This document shows, one piece after another, positions 48,222-60,373 of a stretch of 64,000 nucleotides of DNA. Source of the stretch: Zychaea mexicana. Taxonomy: Eukaryota; Mucoromycota; Mucoromycetes; Mucorales; Lichtheimiaceae. Within the stretch, counting starts at the first letter, position 1. Each line of letters starts with the position of its first letter. Below the pieces are notes generated by a model. The model had not been told where the DNA came from and did not search any database. It saw only the letters and a program-made list of their open reading frames with translations. The stretch spans positions 248,001-312,000 of the forward strand of contig NW_026516705.1 in assembly GCF_025766255.1 (NCBI RefSeq). Direction: 5' to 3'. A program made the position numbers and the translations under genes.

Positions 48222-50305
48222 ATGATCAGAGCAGCTGTACGCACACCCTATATCAGAGCCTGTCTCAATCAAACCCGCACACCTTTAGCAAGAAAATTCA
48301 TCATGTCCAACGCCACCCGTAGCTTCGTTTCCTCTGTCGAAATCCCCAAGGTAGCTTTGCTTTGTTTTTCTCTGCAGCAGTAGTATTATCCACACTGGGC
48401 CAGAGTCGACACATCCCATTCACACGCCCTTTTCTCGTTATTATCATCATCCATAGTTGTCTGACTCGTCCTTGTTCCGTAACGGAGCCTTCATCAACGA
48501 CGAATGGATTACTAGTGACAAGACCTTCAGTGTCGTTGGTAAGTTTTTTTTTTAATTCTCTGTCATATTCAAAACGCGCTTTGAGTTTTCAAATGACGCT
48601 TACATAACTTCAATAACACGCTGCCTTATGCTTACGAATCACGATTTATGACTATGACTTGGTTTTACACAAAAAAACAGACCCTGCCACTGGCAACGAG
48701 ATTGGCAAGTTGCCCGAAATGGGTGCTCAAGATACCAAGAAGGCCATCGAGGCCGCATCCGATGCCTTCAAGACTTGGTCGCAGACCACTGGCAAGCAAC
48801 GCCACGACTTGTTGAAAAAGTGGTACGACTTGACGATGGAGAGCCAGTCGGATTTGGCTACAATTTTGACCTGGGAGAACGGTAAAGCGTATGCTGAGGC
48901 CAAGGGTGAAATCGCCTATGGTGCAAGCTACTTTGAATGGTTTGCCGAAGAGGCTGTTCGCTCGTACGGTAACGTCATTCCCTCGCATATGCCCAACCAG
49001 CGTTTCCTTACCATCAAGCAGCCCGTCGGTGTTGTCGGTATCATCACTCCCTGGAGTAAGTGTTTGTTTTTCTTGAATTTCCAGTAGTCGCGTCGTTCGC
49101 TATCGATCGATCGATCGTTTGCGTCGTGCCTATGTGGGGTTTGTAATCAAATATAAAAATTCTGACAAACCGTGGAACGTTCAGACTTCCCCAACGCCAT
49201 GATCACACGTAAGGTCGGTGCTGCTCTTGCTGCAGGCTGTACCGTCGTCATCAAGCCTGGTGCTGAGACTCCTTACTCCGCTTTGGCCTTGTGCGAGTTG
49301 GCCCAACGCGCTGGTATCCCCAAGGGTGTCATCAACGTCGTTACCACAGACAAGAGCGTTGCTGAGGTTGGAACGGAATTGTGCACCAACCCCATCGTCA
49401 AGAAGATCTCCTTCACTGGTTCGGTATGTTACATATACTGGCGTGTGTGGTATGATTACTGATTGTATATTTTACTTTGTTTTGCTAGACTCCCGTTGGT
49501 AAGCTTCTCATGTCGCAGTCCTCTGGCACCATGAAGAAGGTTTCCATGGAGTTGGGTGGTAACGCTCCTTTCATTGTCTTTGACGATGCCGATGTGGATG
49601 CTGCTGTTGAAGGTAAATACGAGAGGATACATCACATCAAGTAAAGAGAGGGGATTGCTCATGCGCAATTGTTCTTTTTACACAGGTGCCCTTGCATGCA
49701 AGTTCCGTGGCTCTGGCCAAACTTGTGTCTGTGCCAACAGAATCTACGTGCAGAAGGGTATTTACCCTCTGTTCGCTTCGCGCTTGGCCGAGAAGGTTTC
49801 CAAGTTCAATGTCGGCCACGGCTTCAACCCCGATACCACACACGGTCCCTTGATCAACGACAAGGCCATTGAGAAGGTCAAGCGTCACTTGGACGATGCT
49901 GTCAGCAAGGGCGGTGAGCTTTTGGTGGGTGGCAAGCACTTGGGCGGCAACTTTTTCGAGCCTGCTGTTATTACTGGCATGACCAGCGAGATGGCCATTG
50001 CTGGCGAAGAAACGTTCGGTCCTATTGCTGGTATCTTTGAATTCCAAACCGAGGAGGAAGTCCTTGCTCTTGCCAACAACACCGAGTTTGGTCTTGCAAG
50101 CTACTTTTACTCCCGTGACATTGGCCGTATCTGGCGCATGGCTGAAAAGTTGGAAACCGGTATGGTTGGCGCAAACTCGCCTATTCTCTCCAGCTGCTAC
50201 ACGCCTTTCGGTGGTATCAAGGAGAGTGGCATGGGCCGTGAAGGTTCGATGTACGGTTTGGATGATTACATGAACATCAAGTATATCAACATGGGTGGTC
50301 TCTAA
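48222..50305 (+). CDS. UGA2: Succinate-semialdehyde dehydrogenase, NAD(P)+-dependent
   Basis: Oxidises succinate semialdehyde to succinate, the last step of the GABA shunt that feeds the TCA cycle. Six exons in consistent phase (48222-48350, 48457-48538, 48681-49055, 49185-49423, 49489-49612, 49686-50305) encode 522 residues. The ALDH core is complete: [60 protein letters not shown] with the general base near Glu296, and [13 protein letters not shown] with the nucleophile near Cys330. EETFGP and [14 protein letters not shown] close the fold. The paired cysteines in TCVC are typical of SSADH. The first 28 residues are rich in Arg and Ala without acidic residues ([20 protein letters not shown]), as in a mitochondrial presequence; a second in-frame ATG after it (IMSNATRSF) could give a cytosolic form. 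Codon bias is strong, indicating high expression. Confidence 0.95.
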
Positions 50306-50548
50306 AGTGATATGATATCCTGCTCATTGCTCACACATGCCCCCAATTCAAACACGCATTTCCGATCAATTGTACATACATACACTTTCCTCATCTTTTT
50401 CCCTCCTTGACCAATACAAAGCGTATACTACTTTAATTACATATCTTGGTTGCTGGTGTGCGTCTTTAATCGACGTTGTTTATTGATAACAAAGTCCTGC
50501 GAAGTGAATAATGTTAGTTGGTCACGTGTTTTTAAAGCTCATCACCTG

Positions 50549-50825
50549 CTACATCTTTAATCTAGCTAGTTCCCGTCTCAATGCTTCGATCATGGTTGCG
50601 TGCTGTTCTTTGTCAATTCTCGATTGCTTGACTATGTCCTTGCAAAACTCAGGATCTTCCTTTCCTTGCTGCAACGCTAACTTGGTTTGCGATTAATTTT
50701 TAAATGTGTCCATTCTTTCGAGAAGCTTTCCGACCAACGTCATCGTGTACTTTTAACGGGTCGCGTTGCGTTGCCAACGTATGGGCACAGTCTTTGAGAG
50801 GGGCTTGGTTTGTTTCTTGCAGCAT
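50549..50825 (-). CDS. Possible small coiled-coil protein, two exons
   Basis: Minus strand 50825-50751 reads MLQETNQAPLKDCAHTLA and on to RDPLK. A GTACAC...CCAAG intron of 70 nt then joins it, in phase 0, to 50680-50549. That exon reads LALQQGKEDPEFCKDIVKQ and ends in a charged helix EALRRELARLKM before TAG, giving 68 residues. The C-terminal part has the heptad-like leucine spacing of a short coiled coil. The acceptor has a poor pyrimidine tract and the gene is below the usual size cut-off, so it is tentative. The family is unrecognised. It converges on SSADH. Confidence 0.45.
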
Positions 50826-52185
50826 TGATGGACCATCGTGGTGGTGCTGGTGTGAATTGAGTTAAGAATTGTGAGCCAGTAGTTACAATGGAAAGTCATC
50901 TTATTCAACGTTTTGTTGGTAACCATATCTGAAGTAACTTACGCTACATAAAAAGCTAATCTAACGATATTTCTTCCAAGGGATGTAGAAAATGATAGCA
51001 AGAAGCATTGAAAATTAGCAGTAGCCAGGGAACACTGTTGTATGTAATTATCTGGGGTTTATGGCGTATCCTGCATCTACGCACATGTTGCTGCTGCAGA
51101 TTGTTGCAACTAGAAATAATATGTTATACTGTATTACATAAGCATACGCACACTGATCAGCACAAGAAAATAACTAGCCTTTCTTCGATACCTTTGATGC
51201 ATGAATCTATGATGCATCTGGCAGTTTAGACATCGTAGTCATAAAAGTGTTTCTTGGTAGCCGGCTGCTAATTTTACAACTATAGTAGCTGGGGCAGCTT
51301 TTGCTCCATAAACTGTATTATTGTTTGACTGTGCGTTAGGAAATGTGCCTGTATATTTATAAAGCTAGAACAAGGTATATATCCGTAATAAGTAGCATCT
51401 AGAGAAGATGATAATGCCTAACGAATGGCTATGCGTCCAGGTGTCGTTACGACAAAGTATGAAATACACACCTTTTTTAGATTTAACTTTGTGCTACTAC
51501 TGACCTGATATATACATTGAGGATACCCCTGAGTTTAAGAATATATCAATTTCGTCGCCTACCTCCTCTTCTCATGAAGGCTCTTTCTTCTTCTGACATG
51601 TAAGTGACATTGCGATTGTTTGTGGGTAGAAGGTGCTATAGGACACTAAAGAAAAGTGTGTCCGTTCCGCTGTGATTGACACACAAGACAAAGAAGGGTA
51701 ATGCTATTGTTGTTGACAGAGGCAAAAAGAAGGAATATGCACGCATCGGTGCACATGCAGAAATGCAATTTCTGGTGTAAGAAAGATCAAAAGAGCCCGC
51801 TCGCTGTATTTCATGTACCTAATTTACAAATGGGAAAGGCAGTGCTCTCCAAATGCGGTACTTATTATTTTGCACCTCAGAACGAAGGTAAGAACCACCA
51901 CCACACGCTATAACAACAAAAGACACTACACAACAGCCCATAGTGCACACACACACACGCACACACACACACCCTCTCTTCTCTTCTCTTTCCTTCTTCT
52001 TTCTTTCTCCTCTTCCTTCTTTCTCTCTTTACCTTTTCCCTTTCGGCTTTCTTTACTTGCACACACGCACACACACGCACGCACGCACGCACCACTACGC
52101 ACTTTTGCGCTTTTGCTCCTTTTTTTTTCTTTTCTTTACTCTCTCTCTCTCTTTTTTTCCAAAAATATAATTCTGTTGAGTTGCA
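50826..52185. other. Intergenic with CA- and CT-rich simple repeats
   Basis: No gene recognised in 50.9-51.9 kb. From 51943 to 52155 the plus strand alternates (CA)n/(CACG)n blocks and polypyrimidine tracts, ending in CTCTCTCTCT just before the Nhp10-like start codon. This is likely its promoter and 5' untranslated region. Confidence 0.6.
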
Positions 52186-53747
52186 ATGACCGAAGGTAGT
52201 ATTATTATTTACACAGTTGTCACCATGGCAATCGTACACAGTTTGTTGACTGTTTTTCATTCGCATTTGTGCTTTGTTCTTTTACAACAAAAAAAGATAA
52301 ATACAGAGCCAAGTACAAGGAACTGAAACGACGAGTGCATGACATTGAAGATGTAACACTATTTTATTTTCGTCGTCCCGCCCCTCACTACCCCTCTCCT
52401 GCTCAATTCCCAATTGACTCATTTACCTTATGATGGGTGTAGGAAAATGATCTTCTTCATGTACGAATTCACAAAGCTCGTAAGAGTATCAATCGTTTAA
52501 GATTAGAACGAACGTGAGTTGAACGATAGAGAGTTGTGCTTAAATGAAGAGAGGAGGGTGCTTGTGTGTCTGGCTGAGAAGGTTTATGGGCGATGATGAA
52601 GATACTGATATCTGTCTATATCTCTCCCGCACCCCTTTTATACACAACTTTTAGTTTTCTGCTGGAAAGAATGGAAAAGGTCCATCACCATTCTTCGTCT
52701 TCTCGAATAGGCAACACGTCAACAGCTTTGGCCGACAGTGATCATTCAGATATAGGATATGATGAGGACATGGTAACACACCCCCCTTTTTCCTACAAAG
52801 TTTGACACGTTTTGTGGCTGCGTGTGCTGGCTGGCGATACCTGACTCTCGGATGTACATATGATGCTCATTATGTATAAAATTAGTACCATACATCAAAT
52901 CATGGCGGAAAGCGCGGACGAATAGACAAAACGCTCAAGACGCCCAAAAAGAAAAAGGATCCCAACGCACCCAAAGGCCCGGGCAACGTGTTCTTCTTAT
53001 ATTGTCGATTGGAGCGAGACAAAATCAAGGACGAATTCCCGCAAGAGAACTTGGGTGATGTGACAAAATTGCTGGGTCAAAAGTGGAAGGGTTTGACAAA
53101 GGATGAAAAGCAGGTAAACTATATGATTTTATGAAAGAAGAAATGGGTGGCAATTTTGACTCACTGAGTGATTGCAGAAATACTATGACATGTATAGAAA
53201 GGAAATGGAAGAGTATGAGGAGGCAATGAAGACGTATGTTGCTGGTGGTGGATCAGCCAATCCTACGACTGCCGCAGACGCAGATGCGGACGCCGACGCG
53301 GACGTACAAGTCGAAGCAGACGCGGACGCAGGAGAGGATGAGGAAGAGGAACAGCCTGTACCTGATGATGTGGTGGCAGCTGCTGCAGATGATGCCGCAG
53401 CGGCAGCAGCTGTCGGTTTTTCAACCATGTCGTCGCCAACCCACTTATCCTCGGCAGCTTCGCCTCCTGAACTCCACAGCGATCCGATCGTTCCGGACGA
53501 CGGATACAACGATGGTGATGTGACCATGAATGACAGAGACAATGAGAATGACGATACTGCTGCACCCGCGGCTGGATTGGCAACAACGGCTTCTCCGTCA
53601 CAACAAGTCCCCACATCCACATTAACACAAAAAGAGGAACATCGTGAAGAAGATCAAGAACAAGGACAACGAGAAGACCATCATCCATCCAAAGCAGATC
53701 GCGTCCCAGTTTGGCGATCAACAGACGAAACAAAGGCTTCCACGTAG
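52186..53747 (+). CDS. NHP10: Nhp10-like HMG-box protein (INO80 complex type)
   Basis: Six exons in consistent phase (52186-52195, 52297-52352, 52443-52513, 52655-52772, 52886-53113, 53178-53747) encode 350 residues. The N-terminus is a coiled coil (about residues 3-52: YKELKRRVHDIEDENDLLHV, KSINRLRLERTFLLERME) like that of TFPT/INO80F and fungal Nhp10. A Ser/His linker and a basic KTPKKKKDPNAPKGPGN lead into one HMG box (about residues 110-180: VFFLYCRLERDKIKDEFP, VTKLLGQKWKGLTKDEKQKY). The rest is a disordered acidic tail with an Ala-Asp repeat (near 53270-53330) and Glu/Gln-rich end. Yeast Nhp10 anchors a module of the INO80 chromatin remodeller to nucleosomes. The tail is longer than that of yeast Nhp10, which is about 200 residues in all. 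The first exon is only 10 nt. Confidence 0.85.
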
Positions 53748-54040
53748 ACATTTATCGTTATTCAGACACACTTAATGCACAACAACAAACAAAACTTGAA
53801 TTGAACATTTCTATAATGACTTCATATCTTAGTTGATTCATGAAATATGAAATGAAATTGCAAAAACAAAAAGTATAAAAAGGTAGCAGAGAATGTATGG
53901 TGTATGTGTTTGATGAGGATTCTATGTGATGGCAGCAGGGGATAGGGAGGATAAGAATGCAGTTTTGTTTTGTTATCGATGGGTACTACTATAAAATATG
54001 AAACTTTTCTCTAGGGTGGATGTTTCTTCCACGAAGTGTT

Positions 54041-57000
54041 CTAATCGCTGTCTGTATCAGGTTCGCGTTCACCGCCTTCAATCAACCACTTGAGTTTTCG
54101 TGCACGACGGCGTGCTTCTTGGTCCTTGAGCTGAGCTCTTGTCTTTTTCTTCTTCTTGCTGATACGCGCCTTGACCTTTTCATCGTCCACCTGGACTTCG
54201 TCCTCGACCGCGGACTTGCCAGCCTTGCTCACACGACCCGCTTCCAAATGCCAGGCCTCGGGGCACAGAGCAGACGTGAACTCGTCCGAGTGAGAAATCA
54301 TGACCACAGCACCTTCCCAGTTCTTGATAGCATTTGCCAAACCACCAAGAGCATCGCGGTCCAAAAAGTTGGTAGGTTCGTCCAATACAAGCATGTGCGA
54401 GTTGTTCCACATTGCTGCAGCAATGACCACCTTGACCTTTTGACCGCCACTGAGCTCACCCATCTTGCTGTATTGGGCAATATCGGCATCCAAGCCAATA
54501 TCAGTGAAATGCTGTCGGATAGAAGCCACGTTCAATTCGCGGTACAACAAGCCTTCACGCGATGCTTCCTTGTCATCGAATTGCTGGACGAGTTTCTGGA
54601 AACCGAGTTCAAGCAGCTTCTCACGAGATACCCAGCTGTTGTTCTTGTGTCGTTCATTTCTCCACTTGATTTCATACTGGAAGGTCTTTTTATACTTGGC
54701 ACGACCAATCAGGTACTAAAGAAGAATCACTTGTTAGCAACTATTAATCACAGACAGTAAAAGAGTAATAAAGGAATGATGGATCTTACTTCGATCTGTC
54801 GAGACTTGCCGTCAATGTCAATATATTTGTCCAATTGCTTGGCTTCGTCCTCTGAGATCTGACGCGTTTCCTTCATGGAAACTTCCTTATCCTCACCCGT
54901 CTCGTAACGCCATCGGAGATACTCCATGGGCGTCTTTTCAAGATGTTGTTCTAAATGGTGGAACGCGTGCTGGGCAACATAACCAATACGAAGTGCAGGA
55001 TGGCGCCATACAACACCGGTCTGGGGTACGACTTCACCGGTCAATAACTTGATCAACGTGGTTTTACCGGCACCGTTGGCACCAAGGACAGAGACACGGG
55101 AGGAGAGAGACAAAGAAATTGTGGCATTGTAGAGTGATGGGATGTCTCGACCAGGATACTGGAAGGTACAATCGGTTGCCTTGAGAATAGCCTTTGTGTT
55201 GCTGCGGACACCTTGCAAAACGGAGGGCTTGGGGAACGAAAAGCTCACAGTGGATGATTCAAGGGTATAATAGTTGGCAGCGGGTGGGTATTGCTCAACA
55301 AAACTAAAAAAAAATAAACAATTAATCATTGCGTCATGATAAATAAACAAACAAACAAACAAAGAAACAAAAACTACCGCAGCAACTTACCTTGTGAGAT
55401 TGCCCGAGTAAAGGCGAAGCTTCTTCTTCTCATAATGCAAAATCTGTGTGCACACAGCATCCAAGAAGCCTGGGTCGTGAGAAACAATCAAACAGGTCAC
55501 GTCCTTTTGGCTGACAAGGTAGTCTTGCAACCACTTGACATTGTGGACATCCAAATGGTTCGTAGGTTCATCGAGCAACAAGATATCAGCCTTGAAGAGA
55601 ATGGCACGAGCCAACTCCAGCTTCATCTTCCAACCACCGGACAATGTGTTGACAATGACCTTGAGACGCTCGTCATCGAATCCAACATCCTCCAGACCCT
55701 TCTTGACATCTTCGCGGCTCAGACTCTTGAGATTGGGATCGGCGCATGCATAATCCAACACCGACAAGGAGGTATCGGCTCCCTGGGCCGCATAATCGAC
55801 CATGGCCGTTCGAACTTGGTCCTTGGAAGGAAACTCCTCGACTTTGCCCTGATCAATCGATCGCATCAATGTGGATTTACCAGCACCGTTTTCACCACAC
55901 AGACCGTAGCGTTGGCCTCGATGGAGCTTGAGCTTGGTGTGATTCAGCAAAAGACGGGTACCATAAGCGAGCGAGAAATCTTGAATGTTGCACAATTCTT
56001 CACCCTCTTGATCATCGAATGACGAGTCTGTATTGCCGCCATGTTGTTTGTACAGATTCAGGAAATGATCAAATACTCGGTTGCACATGGCGGGCACGTC
56101 GCGAGGCATCAGCACGGTGTTCAAGTAGTCGGAAATGACATCGGCCCATGTATCCTTGATGTATAGTTCTTGGCGCACCCAGTCGGCAACGACGGCGCCG
56201 GTGTACGTAATAAAGGGATTGAAGAACGAATCGAGGAACCCCTGAATCTTTGTTGCCTCCGCACGAACTACCTTGGTTGCATCCTCTACCGAGACCTGGA
56301 ATGCACCAACACCGTTGTTGTTGTTGTTGCCGTTACCATCGGCATTTTCGTTTTGCTCCACTGCACCGCCAGCATCAATCAAAGTCTGCTTAGCATGGCC
56401 AGCCAATTCACGAATTTCGGGGAACGAAGCGGATTCTGCTTGATAGTTGACACCTGGGTAAAGCTGGGGCAAGAACTGTGCGGCAGTGCGGGGATCACGC
56501 ACAAGCTTACACAAGTTGTCGATAATAATGACCGTCTGCCGCATCACCAGTGTGGATCGTTCGTTGAGCGCACGTGTCAGCAGGGGCACCATGATGGCCA
56601 GCGTAGGGCCGTTGACTTCAGCAACAAATGTGGTTGCTGCCAATTTCTCGATCGTCTTTGGTACACGTGTGGGATCGCCCATGCAGCGGACCAGATCCTT
56701 CAAATGCTTTTCGATATCCGGGTTACCACCGACAGCACACACGGCCATCATGGTCTTTTGTGCCGCATTGGCGACCTCGGCCTTGGTGTCTGACAAACAA
56801 TTGGATACGACAGGGATGATTTGCGGCAAACACTCGCCGATTTGCTCAGGGGATCGTTTGGTGTACTTGTCCAATAACTGCAAAGCGCCCAATTTGGTCT
56901 GCCATTTCTTGGAGCCATTGTGGCCCATGCCATCGTAGAGGATAGGCAACAAGATATGTGCTGCTTCGGGACGGACGGCGTTGACGAGGGTTTCTGAAGC

Positions 57001-57345
57001 CATTTGTGCTGCCTCCTGCACGACGGTGCCCTTATCGGCATACAAGTCAAGGAACAGGCCGAGATATTGCAAAAGCAAAGGCACACCAGAGTTACCCAAC
57101 ACATCGGTCAGGGCATTAAAGCCAATCAGTGCGCCTTCTCGCTCCATGCCAGACTTTTTGTTACGTGCTGCTGAATTCAGCTTGTCGAGGATGCCATGGT
57201 GCTTTAACAAGATAAGACCGCCATCTTTGACGATCTTTGCCAATTGACGAGCTACTTCATCACACTCTTCGCTCGTAGGGGCAGTGTTAATCTTTTTTAA
57301 AAGATCGGCGATCGTGGCTGCCACGTCAGTTGTAGGGACTGCCAT
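54041..57345 (-). CDS. TEF3: Translation elongation factor eEF3
   Basis: A fungal ribosome-stimulated ATPase that helps release deacylated tRNA from the E site. Three exons (57345-55391, 55303-54790, 54715-54041) encode 1,047 residues, matching the family (about 1,044). N-terminal HEAT repeats and a four-helix bundle cover about residues 1-420. The first ABC domain has Walker A GENGAGKST (about 483-491), signature TLSGGWKMKLEL and Walker B ILLLDEPTNHLD. The second has Walker A GANGAGKTT (about 725), a chromodomain-like insertion (YLIGRAKYKKTFQYEIKW), signature GELSGGQKVKV and Walker B MLVLDEPTNFLD. The C-terminus is lysine/arginine-rich (SKKKKKTRAQLKDQEARRRA), the ribosome-binding tail. Codon bias is strong. 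Poly-T and poly-A tracts lie within 130 bp upstream. Confidence 0.97.
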
Positions 57346-57528
57346 GGATAGAGGAAGAGAGTCCGAGGAAAAAGGAAAAGTGATAAAGGGAAGAGAGAAA
57401 GGGACTGTCGCAGCAAAAAAAAGAAATATTCCTTTTTTTTTTTTTTTTTTGGGATAACAAAAAAAAAAGTATGTTTACTCCGCCACGATGTCCGAGTCAA
57501 ATCAAAGGACAATCTCGATGAATCAAAA

Positions 57529-59992
57529 TCATGCGGAAGGATTCAATGGGCCAATCAATACACATGGAACGGTTTCTCCCTTTGCTAATTTCTGTTTTCC
57601 TTCAGTCCATGCGGGTAGCTTGAGGAGTCCATTCGCTTGTCGCAAGCTGAGCATCCGACTACTACGCTGGCCACCCGTTGATCCTGCAATGAACCTGTTG
57701 CCCACGATGGAAACTCGTACTCGGTGGTATTCTGGCCGAGGATCCAGGGAGACATCGTCGGTAATCTAAATTTTTCCAGTCCCCCTCCCTCTATTAGTGA
57801 GTGCTTAAGCTACTGCTAGATAAAAAGAAGAAAAAGGCTACCTCTACTGGGATGACCGGGTTTTCATGCTGAGCGTATCCAGCCATCTTTCTAAGCCCTG
57901 GAAGGACAAACAGGTAGAATGTCACTATGGCTGAAGCAGGATTACCAGGCAACGCAAAGATGAGCTTGTTATCCGAGTCTCTTGTGGCAAATGTCGTTGG
58001 TTTTCTATATTCCGCTTATATTTAAACGATCGACGATGATATGATTGCTATCTCCTTCTTTTGAGTCCACATAGGATGACTTACCCTGGCTTCATCTTTA
58101 CTCGACCAAAATGGATCTTGGCACCAATCTTCTGCTCCAACACAGGCTTCATGAAGTCTGCCTCGCCCATCGATACACCGCCAGTGGTAATGAGTACATC
58201 TACTTGTTCCAGGGCCTCTCGTAGCCTTGATTCAATGTCATGAACCTTATCCTTGATAATCCCCAAATCAATGGCCTCAAACCCTGCCGTTTTGATAGCA
58301 CCAAGCAAAGTAATTCGATTCGTATCTCGGATCTCACCCTGTTTCAATTGGGCAGTGCTGACATGGTCCACTACCTCGTTGCCAGTAGACAGCACACCCA
58401 CACGTGGCTTGCGATAAACTTGAACTTGACGAATACCAACAGAGGCGAGCACGCCGAGTTCTCCACCTACTAATGAGATGTTTTGGCCTTTGTACCCGAC
58501 CACCGTGCCAATGTCACAATCGCTTCCGATTTCACGGATATTTTCGCCACTCGTTATTGATTTGGCCAGAATCTCGACGCGTTTCTCTTCTTTGCCGTCT
58601 TCTGACACTTCTACTAGTCTTGTGTCTTCCACCATCACCACGGCATCCATCTCGGCTGGGACCATGCCTCCGGTTGCAATACGAACGATATGATCGTGGG
58701 GTATCCTTGATGATGATGATGATGAGTCATCATTATCGCTTGCAAGCGAAACGGATCCAACGGTGTAAATGCCCGGTCCTTGTGAAGCTATTTGAACTCT
58801 TCTGTTAATCAATGCGCTGTGTCCGTCTTTTTTTTTAAAAAAAAAAGCTTCCAAACTTAACCATACCACGCACTGCATAACCATCCACAATTGATGCGCG
58901 ATAACCGGGAACGGCTTCAACAGCCTCGACATCCTCTGCTAACACGTGACCAAGAAGCTGTTGTGAAACACGGACTGATACAATATCGGTAAGATGAGCA
59001 TTATCTGCCACCAGCTTTTCTGCTTCATCCACAGGAATGATGGGATAAGGCGAAGTTCTTGCACGTTGAGATACTATTTGTTCCTCCGATCAATATTAAT
59101 CTCCAAAATTTTGCGATAAGCCAAGATAACAATTCCATCGCCTCCGCCGCGATCTATACATATCGCTTATTTTGTATAACTTTCTATACCTGGAGCATCA
59201 AGAGATACGGATCGACTCTCGTGTTGACCATGTGTATCTGAACGGTGTACGCAAGCGTGACCTTTATGATGGTGATGATGATGGCCGTGATGATGCCCGG
59301 AGTGCTTTTTTGATGACGACGGTGGTTGATCCTTCAACAAATCCATTCCATGAGGCAAAATATTCAATATGGCCATCAAGTTTTCCTTGCAAGCTTTGGG
59401 ACTACCCGGAAATGATATGACCAACGTTTTTTTACGAATCCCGGTCACCGGTCGGGAAAGCGCAGCAAAAGGTGTGACGGCCACCGAACTAGCCAGTAAC
59501 ACATGAGTTATTCCAGGTGTCAACCGATCCAACAATGGTGTAACTGCCTAAACGTAATATATGGCGGCCCCTTTTATTAAAGTACTTATCCTGAAGCAAA
59601 AGTTATTAGAAAACAACAAGAGATTATTACCTCGGGTGTCTGATCGCGCGGGGAGAAACCAGTACCTCCAGTGATAAGGACAAGGTCAACACCCATAGTG
59701 TCGCACCAGTGCTCGACAGTTTTCTTAATGGGCGTTGGTTCATCGGGTACAATGGCTGTTTGTCGAACATTGTATTGACGTGTTTCGGTCAACAATTCGG
59801 CTAATAATGGGCCGCTTTTGTCTTTTGTTGCGTCGATTGAGGAAGTATCGCTGACTGTTGTAGGCCGAGCGGTATCCCACACGTAAAAGAGTATATTCAG
59901 TCAGCACAGTTTGTTATGGGAAACGCGGTGGTGGCGGTGGATGGTGAGGTGTCATGCTCTTGATTACCTGTAAGTATGCCAACAGTGTACAT
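57529..59992 (-). CDS. Gephyrin-type molybdenum cofactor synthase (MogA-MoeA fusion)
   Basis: A bifunctional enzyme of the last molybdenum cofactor steps: the G (MogA) domain adenylates molybdopterin and the E (MoeA) domain inserts molybdate. Seven exons in consistent phase (59992-59968, 59854-59631, 59547-59190, 59073-58867, 58826-58085, 58004-57842, 57765-57529) encode 651 residues. The G domain (about 1-165) starts [11 protein letters not shown] and holds [13 protein letters not shown], the molybdopterin-binding motif. A His-rich linker ([17 protein letters not shown], near residues 170-190) joins it to the E domain. That domain starts [11 protein letters not shown] and holds [52 protein letters not shown] and [12 protein letters not shown]. 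The order G then E is that of animal gephyrin and the reverse of plant Cnx1. Molybdoenzymes such as nitrate reductase or sulfite oxidase would depend on it. Confidence 0.94.
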
Positions 59993-60326
59993 TGAAGCTA
60001 TTGATAAAGGACGGAGTTGAGTTATTCGAAATGTTGGTATTAGTGAATGGCTGGCTTACGCGTGTCGTTTTCGGCTGCCATTGCTCAGCGTTCGGAAAAG
60101 AAAGGAACGACACACAGGAACGTAACATTATGATTGAATTTTTGAACGTTCTGCTAGCTGTCGGAAGTTGTTAGCTAAAAAAAAATATGCCGACAGGCCC
60201 AGAGCTGCTATTTGTTGGTGCAGCGTGATCTGCCACGCACGTAGGCCCTCTTTTTCTGGTCTTTCTCTTTCACCTATAAAACGAAACAACTTCACTCTTT
60301 CTTTCTCTGGCACTGCCAAACTCCCT

Positions 60327-60334
60327 TATAAATA
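60327..60334 (+). promoter_or_regulatory. TATA-like box of the SRPBCC gene
   Basis: TATAAATA, followed by a polypyrimidine tract, 40 bp upstream of the ATG at 60374. The start context is AAAACAATG. Confidence 0.45.
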
Positions 60335-60373
60335 CTCCCTCTTTTTTTTTCCATTACAGACAAATTCAAAACA

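Noticed and set aside
51877..52266. 129-codon minus frame rich in Arg, Lys, Glu and Cys-Val
   Set aside because: It is the translation of (CA)n and polypyrimidine promoter repeats of the Nhp10-like gene.
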